From the NCBI GenBank assembly GCA_907165065.1, contig OU015524.1, positions 61,607,295 through 61,671,294 of the forward strand: a DNA stretch of 64,000 bases, given 5' to 3'. Under the pieces are notes generated by a model, which made no database searches, was not told where the DNA came from, and was given only the letters and a program-made list of their open reading frames with translations. The stretch comes from Caprimulgus europaeus. Its lineage: Eukaryota > Chordata > Aves > Caprimulgiformes > Caprimulgidae. Shown piece after piece: positions 62,124 to 64,000 of the stretch (position 1 is its first letter; each line of letters opens with the position of its first letter). The translations under genes were made by a program, and so were the position numbers.

Positions 62124-64000
62124 CATACATTAATAAGTCTGGTTTTGTTCTTCTCCTTTGGCTTCAAAGATTTTTCTAAGAAGAACAGAGACAGAACTCA
62201 GCTGAGGTAAGGCCATCTGCCTAAGAATGCAAGGAGCCGTTTCTCAGATAACCCTGCTTCAGGAAAAGATCTAAAAATATAAGACTGTTGAAAATTCCCT
62301 GGGGCCCAGCATCTTCATAACAGGGGCCATCCCCTCTTGGGAAAGTCCACGTGGGCAGAACTTGCTTTGTGGGTGTTTTCAGAACATACCACTAACATTT
62401 TCTATTTTCCCCTCTGGAATACAAGAAGGGAGAATAAATGAAACAAGTATCTGAAAGGCTGAAGAATGTGTGTGGCCAGACAAGTTTACTTGTTCCCAAA
62501 CCACCACTTTTGCTCCAGTGTGCAAGGTACTCATGCTTGCGGTGAAGCACTCCCCTGAATCAATATCTTCACTCTTATGTTACCTTGTTGATTTAGCTAA
62601 GACTGTTGGTGTCTATGCATAACACAGTGGCCACTTTAGTGGCCAGCCTGTGATTGACCAGACAAACCTTTCCAACACAAAGCTCTTGTTTAGTCAGAAA
62701 AATAATTGAGCCACTTCAGAGCAGTGTGGAATGTCATTGAGGCCATGTTCAACAGCAGCTGCCGTGCTCAGCAGAGTTGGTCCCTCTAGCTGAATGGGAG
62801 GTATACGCAGAGTTTTGGATGCCATCGATTTGATCAAGAGAGCTGCCCTGCACCAGGGAGACGACATGGCTGTTGAAACAGTCTGTAATGCTCTCATGCA
62901 CTATGGGGAGCTCTGCTGCCACACACTGTGAACCATGCACTAGTCCAGGACTCTGAAGGCAGGGATGGATCTGTGGGCTTACACGCATCAGGAAGTCCAG
63001 TAGTACCGCATCTGAGCATCTGGCTCCTTTTGAGCACCTGAGCATTTGAGCATCTGCCTCAAGCTGGCAGTGGTGGATGTACAGGATGAACAAGCGTAAA
63101 GCTGTCTCATGGATTCGGTTGGGACAAGAAGACGAGGAAATGCCTAAAGTTAGTAGGAGAACACTGTGCATTATGAGTTTTCCTCCCACTCCATAAGATG
63201 AATATTTAAAACATAGTTTCCTAGCTTGTTATTATCTACTTTTCTTGAATGTGATTTTTTTTCCCCTGAATTTCTCTCACTTCCTTTACTGGGTTTGTTA
63301 TCTTTGTTCAAGCTGTAAAAAGTTATTTTTGCATGGGAATTTCATTAGCTTTTTGATAAAGTTGTCAAGGAAAAATACTGGTACTCTGCCATATGGAAGC
63401 TTTTATTCACTACCAAGTATGTAAATTAGATTACATCCTTGATGGCATCTGTGTTAATTAGCATATCTTGATCTCCTGCTTGCTAGAACTGGACCCAAAG
63501 TTTGTCTTTTTCTATTTTCTTTTTCCCAAAGTACTCTTACGATCTCCACAAAACCTGTTAACCTGACCAGATCTGCCTCAGATCCCTGCCAGAGTCCCTC
63601 TGGGGATTAGAAATTCCTCAAAGCATTTGCCCTCTGCCAGAGTCTCTCTGGCTGAAGGTCTCGGCAAGGCTGAGGAGATTAACAGGAACCCCTTTGGGGA
63701 CTGTGTAGATCTGCTTCGCAACATGGCTTTAAATGTTAACTGGACTCATTACAAGGTGCAGAAACTCTGCAAGAGCCCTCAAGTTAATTAGGGGAATTTG
63801 CCAAGGCCTGTCAGACACTTGGTGATAGGCACTGGACCCTTGACACTTTTGGCAAAGCTTCGGAGACAGTGACGTGCCAGTGAAAAGCTCTGGCTGTGCT
63901 AAGTAACCACAAGTGCATTCCCTGAGAGTTATCCCCATTTCTTGGGAATAGCGAAAGTAACTGAGCAGTTAATGACCTTCACAGCAAAGTAGGTCTGATG
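62124..64000. other. Gene-free stretch with one possible decayed coding remnant
   Basis: The minus-strand frame 62749-63189 (146 codons) looks more protein-like in composition than most here, but I cannot assign it. GAGCATCTG-type words recur at 63010-63060, and two CCAGAG/CTCTGG hairpins 48 bp apart lie at 63589 and 63637. Otherwise nothing is recognised up to the window end. Confidence 0.4.

Noticed and set aside
61982..62179. FYFYFY open frame
   Set aside because: A translation of the (TTTTTA)n array.
1..64000. CRISPR arrays, operons, tRNA or rRNA genes
   Set aside because: Tandem arrays here are simple-sequence repeats without unique spacers; no cloverleaf or rRNA signature was noticed and the sequence is from an animal nuclear genome.

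Overview
This is a vertebrate nuclear window, almost certainly from a bird. Evidence for a bird: four fragments of the CR1 (chicken repeat 1) LINE 3' end, two with the typical ATTCTATG octamer tail, and two LTR-derived fragments of avian endogenous-retrovirus type. There are no prokaryotic features (operons, ribosome binding sites) and no tRNA or rRNA gene was recognised. Coding density is extremely low: only one protein-coding gene can be supported in 64 kb.

That gene is OLIG3, an intronless bHLH transcription-factor gene on the + strand (CDS 42874-43695, 273 codons before the stop). It has a TATA box about 290 bp upstream of the start codon, a 5' leader without any upstream ATG, a roughly 1.2 kb 3' UTR, and tandem AATAAA signals near 44891. 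It sits in a long CpG-rich, GC-rich domain (about 39.1-48.5 kb). The rest of the window is AT-rich, gene-free DNA.

Layout: 1-39 kb is gene desert holding a CR1 piece (4084-4359), a 14-bp minisatellite (4405-4464), an LTR fragment (9622-9796), a longer CR1 piece (9990-10424), a second LTR-type fragment (29846-~30460), and several blocks rich in homeodomain, TCF/LEF and SOX-like words that look like conserved regulatory DNA. 39-48.5 kb is the OLIG3 CpG domain, interrupted by five pure homopyrimidine tandem arrays, all with pyrimidines on the + strand: (TTTTC)n, a very large perfect (CCTTT)n of about 160 copies, (CCCTT)n, (CCCCTT)n and (CCCTTTT)n. 48.5-64 kb is gene desert again, with two CR1 3' tips on the minus strand, a candidate TCF/SOX-rich enhancer at 57.6-58.1 kb, a perfect 20-bp palindrome at 56285, and a (TTTTTA)n array.

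The arrangement of one developmental transcription factor isolated in a desert with scattered regulatory-looking blocks fits what is known of OLIG3, a determinant of dorsal neural-tube progenitors. I found no evidence of a new multi-gene system. The strongest unusual feature is the cluster of strand-coordinated polypyrimidine arrays around the OLIG3 CpG island.
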